From NCBI RefSeq assembly GCF_008830185.1, contig NZ_WAGX01000007.1, positions 186,001 through 250,000 of the forward strand: a stretch of DNA of 64,000 nucleotides, in the 5' to 3' direction. Source of the stretch: Candidatus Galacturonatibacter soehngenii. Lineage in GTDB: Bacteria; Bacillota; Clostridia; Lachnospirales; Lachnospiraceae. Within the stretch, counting starts at the first letter, position 1, and every line of letters begins with the position of its first letter. Position numbers and translations under genes: made by a program. Shown piece by piece: positions 54,740 to 63,919 of the stretch. The notes under the pieces were generated by a model. The model saw only the letters and a program-made list of their open reading frames with translations, did no database searches and was not told the DNA's origin.

Positions 54740-56392
54740 ATGGAAGGACAAGTGAAAAGAAAAGCCCCAATAATTATAATTTTAGCGATAGTAGTAATAG
54801 TGTTTATGGTAATAAAGGCTCAAAGAAATATTATTGATTACATAGAAGTTGATAATTACGGATATTATTATGAGAAGGATATAGTAGATAAGAAAACATC
54901 AATTCCCAATTTTTATGCTACTATGCAAACAAATCGTTTAAAATACATTGTTACGGGAAAGACAGTAAATGCTGAAATGTCAAAGATGCAAGGGTATAAT
55001 TTAAAGGATATTGTTTGTATTTCTCAATTAATAAAAAATCAATACGAATTTACTGTTGATGAAAAAAAAGAAATTGAGATGTATCTACAATCATTACAAG
55101 ATAAAAATAAAAATAGTATGGTGGTTGTTGGGATTGACGAACAGGCAAGTAATGTAGAAAATTTATTGTTTTATACAGCTGAGGCATTGGAGATTACAGA
55201 GAAATTACAAATTAAATTAAACGATGTAGATCGAATAAAGGAATTTGTTCAAGACATGAAATTAGATGGAAACTCCAGTAAAATTACAGTTTCACTTGTA
55301 AAAATTGATAATATATTAGGAACAAAACTATATAATAGCGATGAAATTGCAGTTGCCTATCAAGAAATCTATCAAAACTGGATGGAATATCCTGAAGCAG
55401 ATTTAAACTGGGTATTTGATATTTACTATATGTCTTATATTTATAAATATGCCAATCTTGAAGATTCACTGTTATATTCTGAATTTGAAAACGACATATG
55501 CAATATCTTACAACACATTGGTACAGATATGACAATTAAAGTAATGTTTGCAGAAATCAGTCAAAATTATAACCTAGTAACAGATGAGGTAAAAAACAAT
55601 CTTCAACTAAGCATTAATAAGATGGAGGATTTATGCTCAGAAGGAAACAATGAATATTCTATTTTGACAGAGAAGAGGGGAGATATCAACACTACATATT
55701 ACGTATATCTATATTACAAATACAATAATAAAGAAATTCCTTTTGACAAAAAGCTATATCATGACTTAATGTACATTGCAAAAGCTAATAATTATGAAGC
55801 ATATAGTAACCAAGAACTAATGCAAGTAATATATATACTAAATGAAATGGGTATTAAACAGCAAGATAACCTGTATCAGCTTGATACTTATTTAAAAAGT
55901 GCATTAAAAAATGCAGTAGATGTAGAAAATGTATATTGGATTGTGCGTAGTTTTAAATTATTGCACGAAGACAAATATGATTTCGATCAATATAGTATGG
56001 AGCATATTAAGGAAATAATCAGTCATGAAATAGAAGAATCAAACAATCCGAATACAGAAATCTATGAAAAAATGAAAAAAATATTTTTTTGCTTAAATAC
56101 AATAGAAGAGATTCCAGAAATAGAATATAAAGAATATTTTTTAGAAAGTAGCAAAAATTTAATATCGAGCAATGTAATATTAGATGAAGATTTAAGAATT
56201 TTATATTTTTATAAAATATCTTGTGAAATTTTAAATATAGAGAATAGTTCGAGTGGAATAAATGTGAATCATTATTATTCAAATGGTTTTTATTATATTA
56301 ATCCTTATGATAAGGAGTTAAAAAGTATTTTATATCAATATATGGGACTAGTTTTAAAAAATGGAATACAAAGAAACATTCCTATTATTTAG
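54740..56392 (+). CDS. Membrane-anchored extracellular protein of unknown family
   Basis: The 550-aa protein has one N-terminal membrane helix (about residues 8-27) and a large, probably extracellular, helical region rich in Tyr, Asn, Glu and Lys. I see no Walker, protease or glycosidase motif. Regular helical spacing (for example LMYIAKANNYEAYSNQELMQ) is compatible with an alpha-alpha repeat fold such as TPR or toroid. It lies between the small peptide and the ABC transporter in the LytTR-controlled operon; a receptor, immunity or maturation role is conceivable. AGAGGAAGA precedes the ATG. Confidence 0.75.
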   Translation: MEGQVKRKAPIIIILAIVVIVFMVIKAQRNIIDYIEVDNYGYYYEKDIVDKKTSIPNFYATMQTNRLKYIVTGKTVNAEMSKMQGYNLKDIVCISQLIKNQYEFTVDEKKEIEMYLQSLQDKNKNSMVVVGIDEQASNVENLLFYTAEALEITEKLQIKLNDVDRIKEFVQDMKLDGNSSKITVSLVKIDNILGTKLYNSDEIAVAYQEIYQNWMEYPEADLNWVFDIYYMSYIYKYANLEDSLLYSEFENDICNILQHIGTDMTIKVMFAEISQNYNLVTDEVKNNLQLSINKMEDLCSEGNNEYSILTEKRGDINTTYYVYLYYKYNNKEIPFDKKLYHDLMYIAKANNYEAYSNQELMQVIYILNEMGIKQQDNLYQLDTYLKSALKNAVDVENVYWIVRSFKLLHEDKYDFDQYSMEHIKEIISHEIEESNNPNTEIYEKMKKIFFCLNTIEEIPEIEYKEYFLESSKNLISSNVILDEDLRILYFYKISCEILNIENSSSGINVNHYYSNGFYYINPYDKELKSILYQYMGLVLKNGIQRNIPII

Positions 56393-56414
56393 CTACAAAG
56401 GGGAGGGAAACTAG

Positions 56415-57083
56415 TTGGGATTTTTGGAAATAAAAAAGCTTTCATTTTCTTATAAAGAAAATGGAAAAGAGAAAACAATCCTTCATAATTTCAATTTAGA
56501 AATACCCCAAAACAAGATTAGTTTGTTATATGGACAATCAGGATTGGGAAAAACAACGTTGTTAAATTTAATAGGAGGACTGCTAAAAGCTCAAGAAGGG
56601 GAGATAATTTTTCAAGACAAAAATGTATGTAACTTTACGAATAAAGAATTAGAAGAGTATAGAGCAAACTATATTGGTTATATATTTCAAATGTTCTATC
56701 TTATACCACAGCTTACCTGTGTTGATAACGTAATAATAGGAATGAAAAGACTGAAAGCTTCCTACGAAATCAAGAAAAAAAGGGCTTTAGAAATATTAAA
56801 AAGTCTTGGAATTGAAGAGTGTGGGGGAGCTTATCCTGAATATTTGTCTGGTGGACAGCAACAGAGAGTTGCAATAGCTAGAGCAGTTGCAAATGAGAGT
56901 GAATTAATTTTAGCAGATGAACCGACAGGAAATCTAGATGAAACTTCTGCAATGGAAGTATTTCGAATATTAGAAGATTTAAGATTAAAGGGTAAAACAA
57001 TTGTAATTGTCTCACATGATGAAAAAGCGAAACATATAAGTGAAAATACTATAGATTTTAATAAACTTATTTTAGGTGAATAG
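56415..57083 (+). CDS. ABC transporter ATPase, MacB/LolD-like
   Basis: The 222-aa ATPase has Walker A GQSGLGKTT, signature YLSGGQQQRVAIARA, Walker B LILADEPTGNLD and an H-loop VSHDE. This subgroup works with FtsX-like permeases, two of which follow. Such systems export peptides or lipids or give resistance to peptide antibiotics. The start is TTG at 56415 behind GGGGAGGGAAAC. Its stop overlaps the ribosome site of the next gene. Confidence 0.9.
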   Translation: MGFLEIKKLSFSYKENGKEKTILHNFNLEIPQNKISLLYGQSGLGKTTLLNLIGGLLKAQEGEIIFQDKNVCNFTNKELEEYRANYIGYIFQMFYLIPQLTCVDNVIIGMKRLKASYEIKKKRALEILKSLGIEECGGAYPEYLSGGQQQRVAIARAVANESELILADEPTGNLDETSAMEVFRILEDLRLKGKTIVIVSHDEKAKHISENTIDFNKLILGE

Positions 57084-57084
57084 T

Positions 57085-58140
57085 ATGGATTCATTTCAAA
57101 TATTTCGATTATATCAATTTAAAAAAAACAAGAAGAATCAAGTTATTATTTATGTTTTTGGTATTACCATATGTTTATATTTGATTACTTCTCTAATGAA
57201 TATTACAATGAGCCAAAGGCTTTCGTCAGAGATGCAATTAAACATAATAGAAATAGAAAGCTTAAATCATTTAGCTCCAATTAATGATGAAGGTATTTTA
57301 TACATAAAAAAGATGCCTCAAATTTTAGAGATTAGTATCGTAAAGGGAATAGACTTTTTTGTTTCTGCAGGCGATGAAAAGCTTGAGGTATTAGGGACCT
57401 ATAATTTTACAATTGATGATAATGATGATTATGAGGAAAAAATTATACTATCAGAAGCCTTATATAAAGCATTAGAAGATAAACAAAATATTAATTTTGT
57501 ACACAAGAATACAGAAATTAAATTTACAGATATATCAGATTTTTCCAGTGGAAATGGAGAAAACAGCATTAACACTAAACTTGTAAATAAATTATTTCAA
57601 GAAAATTTAGAAGCATTACCCACCATATTAGTAAAAGCAAATCTAAATGGAGAGGTAGATTTAAGTGAAATAGAGAACCAACTACTGAAAAAGGGAATGA
57701 AACTACATAATTATGATAGAAATAGAGTGAATCTATTAGTATTTAATAATTTAAAAGTGCTTAAATATCTTATGAATACAATATTTCTATTTTTGTTGGC
57801 TATTACCGCTATGGTAAGTTATAGCTTATGTAAAGAGGATAAAAAAAACATAGCAATATTAAAGATTCATGGATATAAAAACGCAGATATTATAAAATTT
57901 GAGATAATAAAATATACTAATTTTTTTATTAGAGCCAATTTCATAACTATAGTTATTTATTCTATTAGTAGTTGGTTAATGAAAAAAATATTAAATCTGG
58001 ATCTTTATTCATACGCTTATAATTTGTTAGAAAATTATGTAAGGATATTACTTCTTGAATTTATTTTTGGTACAGTTTTAACATTAGTATTTTGCCAAAA
58101 GTATTTGAGAACAAATTTACTAAAACTGATTAAATTATAA
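57085..58140 (+). CDS. FtsX-like ABC permease (first)
   Basis: The 351-aa protein has a helix at about residues 20-40, an extracellular region of about 180 residues, and three further helices (about 235-345) with the FtsX-type turn LCKEDKKNIAILKIHGYKNADI. This is the MacB/FtsX fold with one N-terminal and three C-terminal helices. The ATG at 57085 follows AGGTGAATAGT. It presumably pairs with the second permease on the ATPase. Confidence 0.82.
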   Translation: MDSFQIFRLYQFKKNKKNQVIIYVFGITICLYLITSLMNITMSQRLSSEMQLNIIEIESLNHLAPINDEGILYIKKMPQILEISIVKGIDFFVSAGDEKLEVLGTYNFTIDDNDDYEEKIILSEALYKALEDKQNINFVHKNTEIKFTDISDFSSGNGENSINTKLVNKLFQENLEALPTILVKANLNGEVDLSEIENQLLKKGMKLHNYDRNRVNLLVFNNLKVLKYLMNTIFLFLLAITAMVSYSLCKEDKKNIAILKIHGYKNADIIKFEIIKYTNFFIRANFITIVIYSISSWLMKKILNLDLYSYAYNLLENYVRILLLEFIFGTVLTLVFCQKYLRTNLLKLIKL

Positions 58141-58152
58141 AAGAGAAAGGAA

Positions 58153-58172
58153 CGATATATTCTGCAATATAT
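58153..58172 (+). promoter_or_regulatory. Hairpin between the two permease genes
   Basis: GATATATT/AATATATC with a four-base loop lies between an AAAGGAAC sequence and the start of the second permease, and could control that start by bringing the two together. Its effect is not established. Confidence 0.4.
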
Positions 58173-58183
58173 CATAAAGAGTG

Positions 58184-59374
58184 ATGAATTTATTTTATAT
58201 AACAATAAAAAATATATCAATAACAAAATCTAAACTTATTATGATTATATTAATTTTTTCTATTGGACTTGCCTTTATGAATATTGCAAATAATATCTCT
58301 GAAAGTTCATTAGGAATTTTAAAAAGTGAATATAAAGATTATGAAAGTAATCGCTTGATGAGAATTAGCAGTGGTATGGGACGTGAACTTAATGAAAATG
58401 AGATTGAGTATATTAAAAGTCTTCAAGAAATTAATAATGTAAGTTTGGATTATTATTTGTCTTTAGTAATAGAGGATGAAAATAGAAATCCAATATATAA
58501 GACTAAAGTGCAGGAATTTAACAATGAACTCGCGTTTGACTATAACTATTTGGATGAAGACATAGATGGAATTATTGTCCCTAATATATCAGTTTATATA
58601 CCAGAGGGAAAATATACGTTATCTACCCTTATAGGAAAAAAAGTGTTTTTTGAAATTGAAAGAGTAAATGAATACGGTGAAGCAATAATTATTCCATACC
58701 AAGTATATGTAAGAGGAAGTTATGAAACAAACTTAGATGAATATACGGCATCTGTTTTTGTCTCCCCTAGCATACTAGAGGAGATTTATAGACTTCTAGA
58801 AGAGAAGAGAACCATTTATGAATGTAGTATAGAAATTAAAGAGGGCAGTAATATCTATGACGTTGCAAAACAAATTGAAGAAATAGGGTTAGAGACTAAC
58901 TATAAACAAAAATCGTATAAAGAATCAAAAGCCAATTTGGATTTTTTGATTTTGTTTATAAAGGTGTTGGAATTTATATTAATTTCTTTAGGTGGATTAT
59001 GTTTCATATTGTTTGTTAGAAACAAATTTTTAGCAAGAAAAAAGGAATTTGGAATATTGAAACTATTAGGATACTCAAATTGGTTTGTAACAGCCTCAAT
59101 TTTTTTTGAGATATTGGTATATTTTATATGTGCTGTTGTGATTGGTATTATACTTTATTCCATCGGTATAGATTTTATTATTAGATATAATTTAATGCCG
59201 TATGTTAGTAAAATTGGCTACTTTACCCCGGGTATGTTTCGGATACTATTTAAAAATATTGGAGTGATAAGTAGTATTTGTGCCATTATTTGTATCGTTA
59301 TTTACTATAATATAAAAAAAATTGCGCCATTGCAGCAACTACGTGAGAATGAAGAAAGTAGGAGAGTTGAATGA
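58184..59374 (+). CDS. FtsX-like ABC permease (second)
   Basis: The 396-aa protein has an N-terminal helix (ITIKNISITKSKLIMIILIF), an extracellular domain of about 210 residues and three C-terminal helices with LFVRNKFLARKKEFGILKLLGYSN, the classic FtsX motif. The start is ATG at 58184 or GTG at 58181; the ribosome site is weak, apart from AAAGGAAC separated by a hairpin. It overlaps the next gene by four bases (ATGA). Confidence 0.85.
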   Translation: MNLFYITIKNISITKSKLIMIILIFSIGLAFMNIANNISESSLGILKSEYKDYESNRLMRISSGMGRELNENEIEYIKSLQEINNVSLDYYLSLVIEDENRNPIYKTKVQEFNNELAFDYNYLDEDIDGIIVPNISVYIPEGKYTLSTLIGKKVFFEIERVNEYGEAIIIPYQVYVRGSYETNLDEYTASVFVSPSILEEIYRLLEEKRTIYECSIEIKEGSNIYDVAKQIEEIGLETNYKQKSYKESKANLDFLILFIKVLEFILISLGGLCFILFVRNKFLARKKEFGILKLLGYSNWFVTASIFFEILVYFICAVVIGIILYSIGIDFIIRYNLMPYVSKIGYFTPGMFRILFKNIGVISSICAIICIVIYYNIKKIAPLQQLRENEESRRVE

Positions 59375-60390
59375 AAAAGAAAAAATTTTTAATAATCATA
59401 TTTTTAATCTGCATAGGTGTTATTGCGACTATCTTTTATGTTGATAGTAGAGATATTAAAGTGATTAATAGAATCTCTCCAGAAAGTGTTCAATACTATT
59501 ATGTTTATAGAGAATTGATGAATGGAAGCGCAAATGAATACTTAATGGCAATGACAGTGGAGCGTAAGGCAATACCGATTCTAAAAATAAATAAAGCATC
59601 TTACCCAAAAAAATTATTAATTAATCGCAAAGATAATAAATTATATCTTTATAACGATATTGTATACAGCTCAAACGCAAAAGGTGACCAAGTATATGGG
59701 AGAAATCTTATAACGTATGATCTAAATAGTCAAAAGGTAAAATTAAGCAAACAAAATGAATTAGACGAAGATAACTATTATTTTTTATCAGAAAATGGAA
59801 TTGTTGAAAAAATAGAATCTGTAGAAAAAAGTAATATAAATGCAGTTCAAGACTTTGAAGATATGATATGGATTGCATATGAAAGTAATAAAATAGAAAT
59901 TATTAATGGGGGTGGGAAGCAAGAACAATTGATAAAAAAAGCTGAATTACCAATCTATTATGGTATTCATGATATAAAGCGTTATGGTGAAGATATGATT
60001 ATAGTTGGTCATAATGAGAAAAAAGAAGTGGTTTTAACTTTAATGGATAGTAATTTAAATATATTACAGCAAAACAATATCGGTAAACTTGGTAATTTGG
60101 ATTTGGTTATTGGCGATAATAGTATATTTGGTCTTGTTGATCCAACAGAAGATGGGGGAGCAAAGCAAATAATAAAAGTTAATAAAGAACTCCAGAGCGA
60201 AGTGATACAAAAAAATGTTATGACAGAATGTCTGCATTACCTGTCTAAAGATAATGAATATATTTATTTCGATATTAATCAGCACAGGTATATCGTACTG
60301 AATGATGATGGTAAGGAAAAAGAAGATTATGGTGTAATATTTGGAGATAATCGATATAAATACCCTTATGGGAGTTTATATACAAACTAA
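59371..60390 (+). CDS. Membrane-anchored protein, possibly a beta-propeller, unknown function
   Basis: The 339-aa protein has an N-terminal helix (about residues 6-25) and an extracellular part made of short beta-rich repeats with LYLYNDIVYSS, MIWIAYESNKIEIING and YGIHDIKRYGEDMIIVGHNE-like segments, which looks like a propeller. It starts within the stop of the second permease (ATGA), so it is co-translated. No enzyme motif is visible. It may help the transporter handle or recognise its substrate. Confidence 0.75.
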   Translation: MKKKKFLIIIFLICIGVIATIFYVDSRDIKVINRISPESVQYYYVYRELMNGSANEYLMAMTVERKAIPILKINKASYPKKLLINRKDNKLYLYNDIVYSSNAKGDQVYGRNLITYDLNSQKVKLSKQNELDEDNYYFLSENGIVEKIESVEKSNINAVQDFEDMIWIAYESNKIEIINGGGKQEQLIKKAELPIYYGIHDIKRYGEDMIIVGHNEKKEVVLTLMDSNLNILQQNNIGKLGNLDLVIGDNSIFGLVDPTEDGGAKQIIKVNKELQSEVIQKNVMTECLHYLSKDNEYIYFDINQHRYIVLNDDGKEKEDYGVIFGDNRYKYPYGSLYTN

Positions 60391-60411
60391 AATAAGAAAG
60401 GTGGAGTATGA

Positions 60412-60918
60412 ATGAAAAAAAGGTTAGTTAAAATGTTTTTAGGAGCAGCAATGACTGTAAGTATGCTTAGTGCAGCATTGCTACCAGTATCGGCGATGAA
60501 CGATACTACAACAAGGGATTGCTACGTGAGTGGGGGAAAAACCTTTGTAGGTACTGTTGAATCACGAATTTGGGCAGCTACAGGGGCTAAATTTGATGCA
60601 ACAAGTTCAAGCTGGGTATTTAAAAAGCCTAGCAATATCTATATTCGAAATCATCAGAATACATTGACATTAAAATCTGGTGGATTAGGTGTAAGCATTA
60701 GTTGTCCGTATGGAGGGGTATCTTACAGCAATGGAGGAAAAACAGCAATTATGGCTACCGGTTCTGTAAGTGGATATGATGCAACTTATAGAGGAATTAA
60801 CTCATATGGAAATAGTGTTAATGGAGTTGGCTGGTGGGTAAACTGCTATTCTGACCAATCCTTACAATTAGATGGACAACAATTTAATTGCAGTGCATCT
60901 GTATTTAAAGGGCTATAA
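60412..60918 (+). CDS. Secreted 168-residue protein with four cysteines (candidate effector or bacteriocin-like product)
   Basis: A clear Sec signal peptide (MKKRLVKMF then a hydrophobic stretch ending LPVSAM, cleavage near residue 29) precedes a mature region of about 140 residues rich in Gly, Ser, Tyr and Asn with four Cys (near DCYVSGG, SISCPYGG, NCYSDQS and NCSAS). The pattern suggests a small disulfide-bonded beta protein. It is the last gene of the LytTR-controlled operon and has a strong site (GAAAGGTGGAGT). General layout recalls Sec-secreted bacteriocins, but I cannot place it in a named family. Confidence 0.75.
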   Translation: MKKRLVKMFLGAAMTVSMLSAALLPVSAMNDTTTRDCYVSGGKTFVGTVESRIWAATGAKFDATSSSWVFKKPSNIYIRNHQNTLTLKSGGLGVSISCPYGGVSYSNGGKTAIMATGSVSGYDATYRGINSYGNSVNGVGWWVNCYSDQSLQLDGQQFNCSASVFKGL

Positions 60919-60946
60919 TCTTATATATATTAGTTAAGCAATGAAA

Positions 60947-60986
60947 AGCCACTATTCTCTTTTTGAAGCAAAAGAGAATAGTGGCT
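60947..60986 (+). terminator. Strong hairpin at the end of the LytTR-controlled operon
   Basis: Perfect 17-bp arms (60947-60963 and 60970-60986) with a six-base loop follow the secreted-protein gene. There is no long T-run, but the arm bases are T- and A-rich. Confidence 0.82.
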
Positions 60987-61051
60987 AATTCAATTTACAA
61001 TTAATATTCATGCAGGCATAAAAATTAGATTAATTAAATAGGAGTAGGGAT

Positions 61052-62377
61052 ATGAAAAAAGTGTTAAACTTAAATAAAAAAATTAGAAAATTATTCATTT
61101 TACTATTAATTTTTTTTATACTAAGCAGTATAGGATTAGCGGTTGTTTTAATGAAAGAAACATTTACCAGTACTAAAAAAAAGCTATTAGAGATTTACAA
61201 ACCTGAGGTTATAATCGAACATGATTATAGTTCAATAAATGGAGAAAGTCTTGATTTGTTATATAAGTCATTAGATAAAATAGAAAAGTCTCAATATGTA
61301 AAAACTCTAGAAATAGAAACTACAATACAGTTAGAAACATTTTATTTAAAACAATACTCTCCCTTATCAAACAATAATAATAGCATGGAAAAAAAATCTA
61401 GTGCAGAAGACATAGCAGTATTTAAGCTTTCAGATAAAGAAGTATCAGATAAAGAAATTATTGATGGACATAACATCAATAAACAAAATGAAAATTCAGA
61501 TAAAGAAGTCATAATAACAGAACAACTAGCTTATGCGAATAAAATTGGTATAGGAGATAAAATTATATTTACCCCGTTTATAGATCAAGAAAATAAAATT
61601 TATTTGGAGATAGAGTTTATTGTAGTTGGTATATCAAAAAAAACACCATTAGATATTAAAGATAATAATGGAAACGTTGTGGAAAGCTTTGATCCTTATG
61701 CTAACACAATATATACATCAAAAGCAGTAATTGAAGAAACAGATATTATAATTAGTAAAGAAAATAAAAAAAAGCAAAACATAGAAAGTTATGTGACTTT
61801 TTATTTAAATCAATTTGAAGATATTGAAAATTTTGAGCTTGAAAATAAATCCTTTTTACCTATTGATTATAAATTCAAAAATAATTATGAGACTTATAGC
61901 AATGTTAAAAAGCCAATAAAGAAAATAGAGGCAGTAATTAACTGCATTATGGTAGCCACTTTTGCAGTAAGTATATCAATCATAGTCTTGTTAGTAATCT
62001 CAATACTAAAAACCTGTATGAATGATCGAAAATATATAGCTATTTTACACACCGCAGCTTCTATAATAGTTATAAGCACAATAGCTATTTTAATTTCTTT
62101 ATATCCAGGAGAAAAGGTATGTGAAAATGTTAGTGAAAAATTGATTGAATATATTGTAAAAGAAGAAATGAAGGATGATAATATAAAGACCAGTATATCA
62201 ATATTTGGTAATAATGAAAGTAAAATTACAGTTGATGATTTTATTAATTTATATACAGTAAATCTAAATAAAACATTATTACTGAAAATTTATATAGTTA
62301 ATACAGGATGTATTTTTTTAGCAACATTAATTTCAATAATTTATATTTTAATGAGAAAGAAAACTATGATTGAATAA
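61052..62377 (+). CDS. Orphan FtsX/MacB-like permease, probably altered
   Basis: The 441-aa protein has an N-terminal helix (about residues 11-36), an extracellular MacB-type region of about 260 residues and C-terminal helices. At TCMNDRKYIAILHTAASII the usual motif after the second helix (ERK-EIGILKALG... with an extracellular loop and third helix) is missing, as if an internal piece had been lost, and the next helix follows directly. No ATPase gene lies beside it. It may be a decayed relative of the upstream permeases or use their ATPase. AGGAGTAGGGAT precedes the ATG. Confidence 0.7.
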   Translation: MKKVLNLNKKIRKLFILLLIFFILSSIGLAVVLMKETFTSTKKKLLEIYKPEVIIEHDYSSINGESLDLLYKSLDKIEKSQYVKTLEIETTIQLETFYLKQYSPLSNNNNSMEKKSSAEDIAVFKLSDKEVSDKEIIDGHNINKQNENSDKEVIITEQLAYANKIGIGDKIIFTPFIDQENKIYLEIEFIVVGISKKTPLDIKDNNGNVVESFDPYANTIYTSKAVIEETDIIISKENKKKQNIESYVTFYLNQFEDIENFELENKSFLPIDYKFKNNYETYSNVKKPIKKIEAVINCIMVATFAVSISIIVLLVISILKTCMNDRKYIAILHTAASIIVISTIAILISLYPGEKVCENVSEKLIEYIVKEEMKDDNIKTSISIFGNNESKITVDDFINLYTVNLNKTLLLKIYIVNTGCIFLATLISIIYILMRKKTMIE

Positions 62378-62496
62378 TATTATCAATAAGAAGAACAATC
62401 ATAAAAACCCCAGTAAACAAGCCACTTTTCCATTACTCAAAACATATTTTTCGCCTCAAAAACACAAGCCATAATCTGTATTTTATAGCAAGATAC

Positions 62497-62525
62497 TTGA
62501 CAAATGAATCAAAATTTACTATAGT
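62497..62525 (+). promoter_or_regulatory. Sigma-A promoter of lysA
   Basis: TTGACA (62497-62502), 17-bp spacer, TATAGT (62520-62525): a near-consensus promoter giving a leader of about 55 nt, too short for a lysine riboswitch. Confidence 0.85.
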
Positions 62526-62586
62526 GTTCCTAAATAGTATCACTGATGATTGAGCCGACAAAGGAATAAGAAAGGAAAGACAAAAT

Positions 62587-63846
62587 ATGATGGAAAAGAA
62601 ACCGTTTGTTACCTTAGAACAAGTACAAGAAATGGTGAAACAATATGAGACTCCATTTCATTTATATGATGAAAAAGGAATTCGAGAAAATGTTAGAAAA
62701 TTAAAGAAGGCTTTCTCTTGGAATAAAGGCTATAAAGAGTATTTTGCAGTAAAGGCAACTCCCAATCCTTATCTTATGCAGATTTTAAAAGAAGAAGGTG
62801 TTGGTGCGGATTGTTCTTCTTATACAGAGCTTTTATTATCAGAAAAAGTAGGATTAGTTGGAGACGATATTATGTTCTCATCTAATGTTACGCCAGCAGA
62901 AGATTTTGAATTAGCATCAAAACTAAATGCAATTATTAATTTTGATGACATTACCCATATAGATTTTTATGAAAAAATAGCTCCTTTTGCGAAAACAATG
63001 AGTTGTCGCTATAATCCAGGCGGTGATTTTACACTTCATAATCAGATTATGGATACGCCAAAGGATGCAAAATATGGATTGACCAGAGCGCAGATGACAG
63101 AAGCATTTCTTAAATTAAAAGAAAAAGGAGTAGAGCACTTTGGTATTCATTCCTTTCTTGCAAGTAATACGGTAACAGATGACTACTATCCAAAGCTTGC
63201 TAAAATATTATTCAAATTAGCAGTGGAACTAAAGGAAGAAACAGGCGTACACATTGCATTTATTAACCTGTCAGGTGGAGTTGGAATTCCTTACAAACCA
63301 GATCAGCGAGAAAATGATATTCTTGCAATTGGAGAAGGAGTAAGACTTGCGTTTGAAGAAGTTTTAGTTCCAGCAGGAATGGAAGACGTAGCTATCTATA
63401 CAGAGCTTGGACGCTTTGTAACAGGGCCTTATGGATGTTTGGTAACAAAGGCAATTCATGAAAAACACATTCACAAAGAATATATTGGTCTCGATGCATG
63501 TGCAGCGAATTTAATGCGTCCTGCTATGTATGGCTCTTACCATCATATTACAGTGCTTGGCAAGGAAAATGAGCCATGCGATCATATGTATGATGTAACG
63601 GGTGGATTGTGTGAAAACAACGATAAATTTGCCATCGACAGAATGCTTCCAAAGATAGACATGGGTGATTATCTTGTGATTCATGATACGGGAGCACATG
63701 GATTTTCAATGGGTTATAATTATAATGGAAAACTTCGCTCCGCTGAAATTTTGCTAAAAGAGGATGGAACAACAAAGCAGATTAGACGTGCTGAAACACC
63801 ACAAGATTATTTTGCTACCTTAGATTTTAGCGAATTTGAGAATTAA
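62587..63846 (+). CDS. lysA: Diaminopimelate decarboxylase
   Basis: The 419-aa PLP enzyme has the fold III decarboxylase motifs: FAVKATPNPYLMQIL (PLP Lys), GVGADCSSYTEL, FGIHSF, NLSGGVGIPY, ELGRFVTGPYG, and the CENNDKFA and MGDYLVIHDTGAHGFSMGYNYNG segments. It makes L-lysine from meso-DAP. The start is ATG 62587 or the adjacent ATG 62590, behind AAAGGAAAGAC. It has its own promoter and is not linked to the LytTR cluster. Confidence 0.92.
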   Translation: MMEKKPFVTLEQVQEMVKQYETPFHLYDEKGIRENVRKLKKAFSWNKGYKEYFAVKATPNPYLMQILKEEGVGADCSSYTELLLSEKVGLVGDDIMFSSNVTPAEDFELASKLNAIINFDDITHIDFYEKIAPFAKTMSCRYNPGGDFTLHNQIMDTPKDAKYGLTRAQMTEAFLKLKEKGVEHFGIHSFLASNTVTDDYYPKLAKILFKLAVELKEETGVHIAFINLSGGVGIPYKPDQRENDILAIGEGVRLAFEEVLVPAGMEDVAIYTELGRFVTGPYGCLVTKAIHEKHIHKEYIGLDACAANLMRPAMYGSYHHITVLGKENEPCDHMYDVTGGLCENNDKFAIDRMLPKIDMGDYLVIHDTGAHGFSMGYNYNGKLRSAEILLKEDGTTKQIRRAETPQDYFATLDFSEFEN

Positions 63847-63854
63847 TAAATAAA

Positions 63855-63894
63855 GCCAATGATAACTATGCATCACAGTATTGTTATCATTGGC
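63855..63894 (+). terminator. Terminator of lysA
   Basis: GCCAATGATAAC/GTTATCATTGGC, perfect 12-bp arms around a 16-base loop, lies nine bases after the stop. The T-run is weak. Confidence 0.75.
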
Positions 63895-63919
63895 ATAATA
63901 AATGGGAGGGGGACGTTAT

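Noticed and set aside
60412-60918. Naming the secreted protein a lactococcin 972-type bacteriocin
   Set aside because: Size, four Cys and motif order do not give a convincing match; only the genomic layout is similar.
62382-62586. Lysine riboswitch upstream of lysA
   Set aside because: A near-consensus promoter leaves a leader of only about 55 nt, too short for an L-box, and no conserved core is visible.
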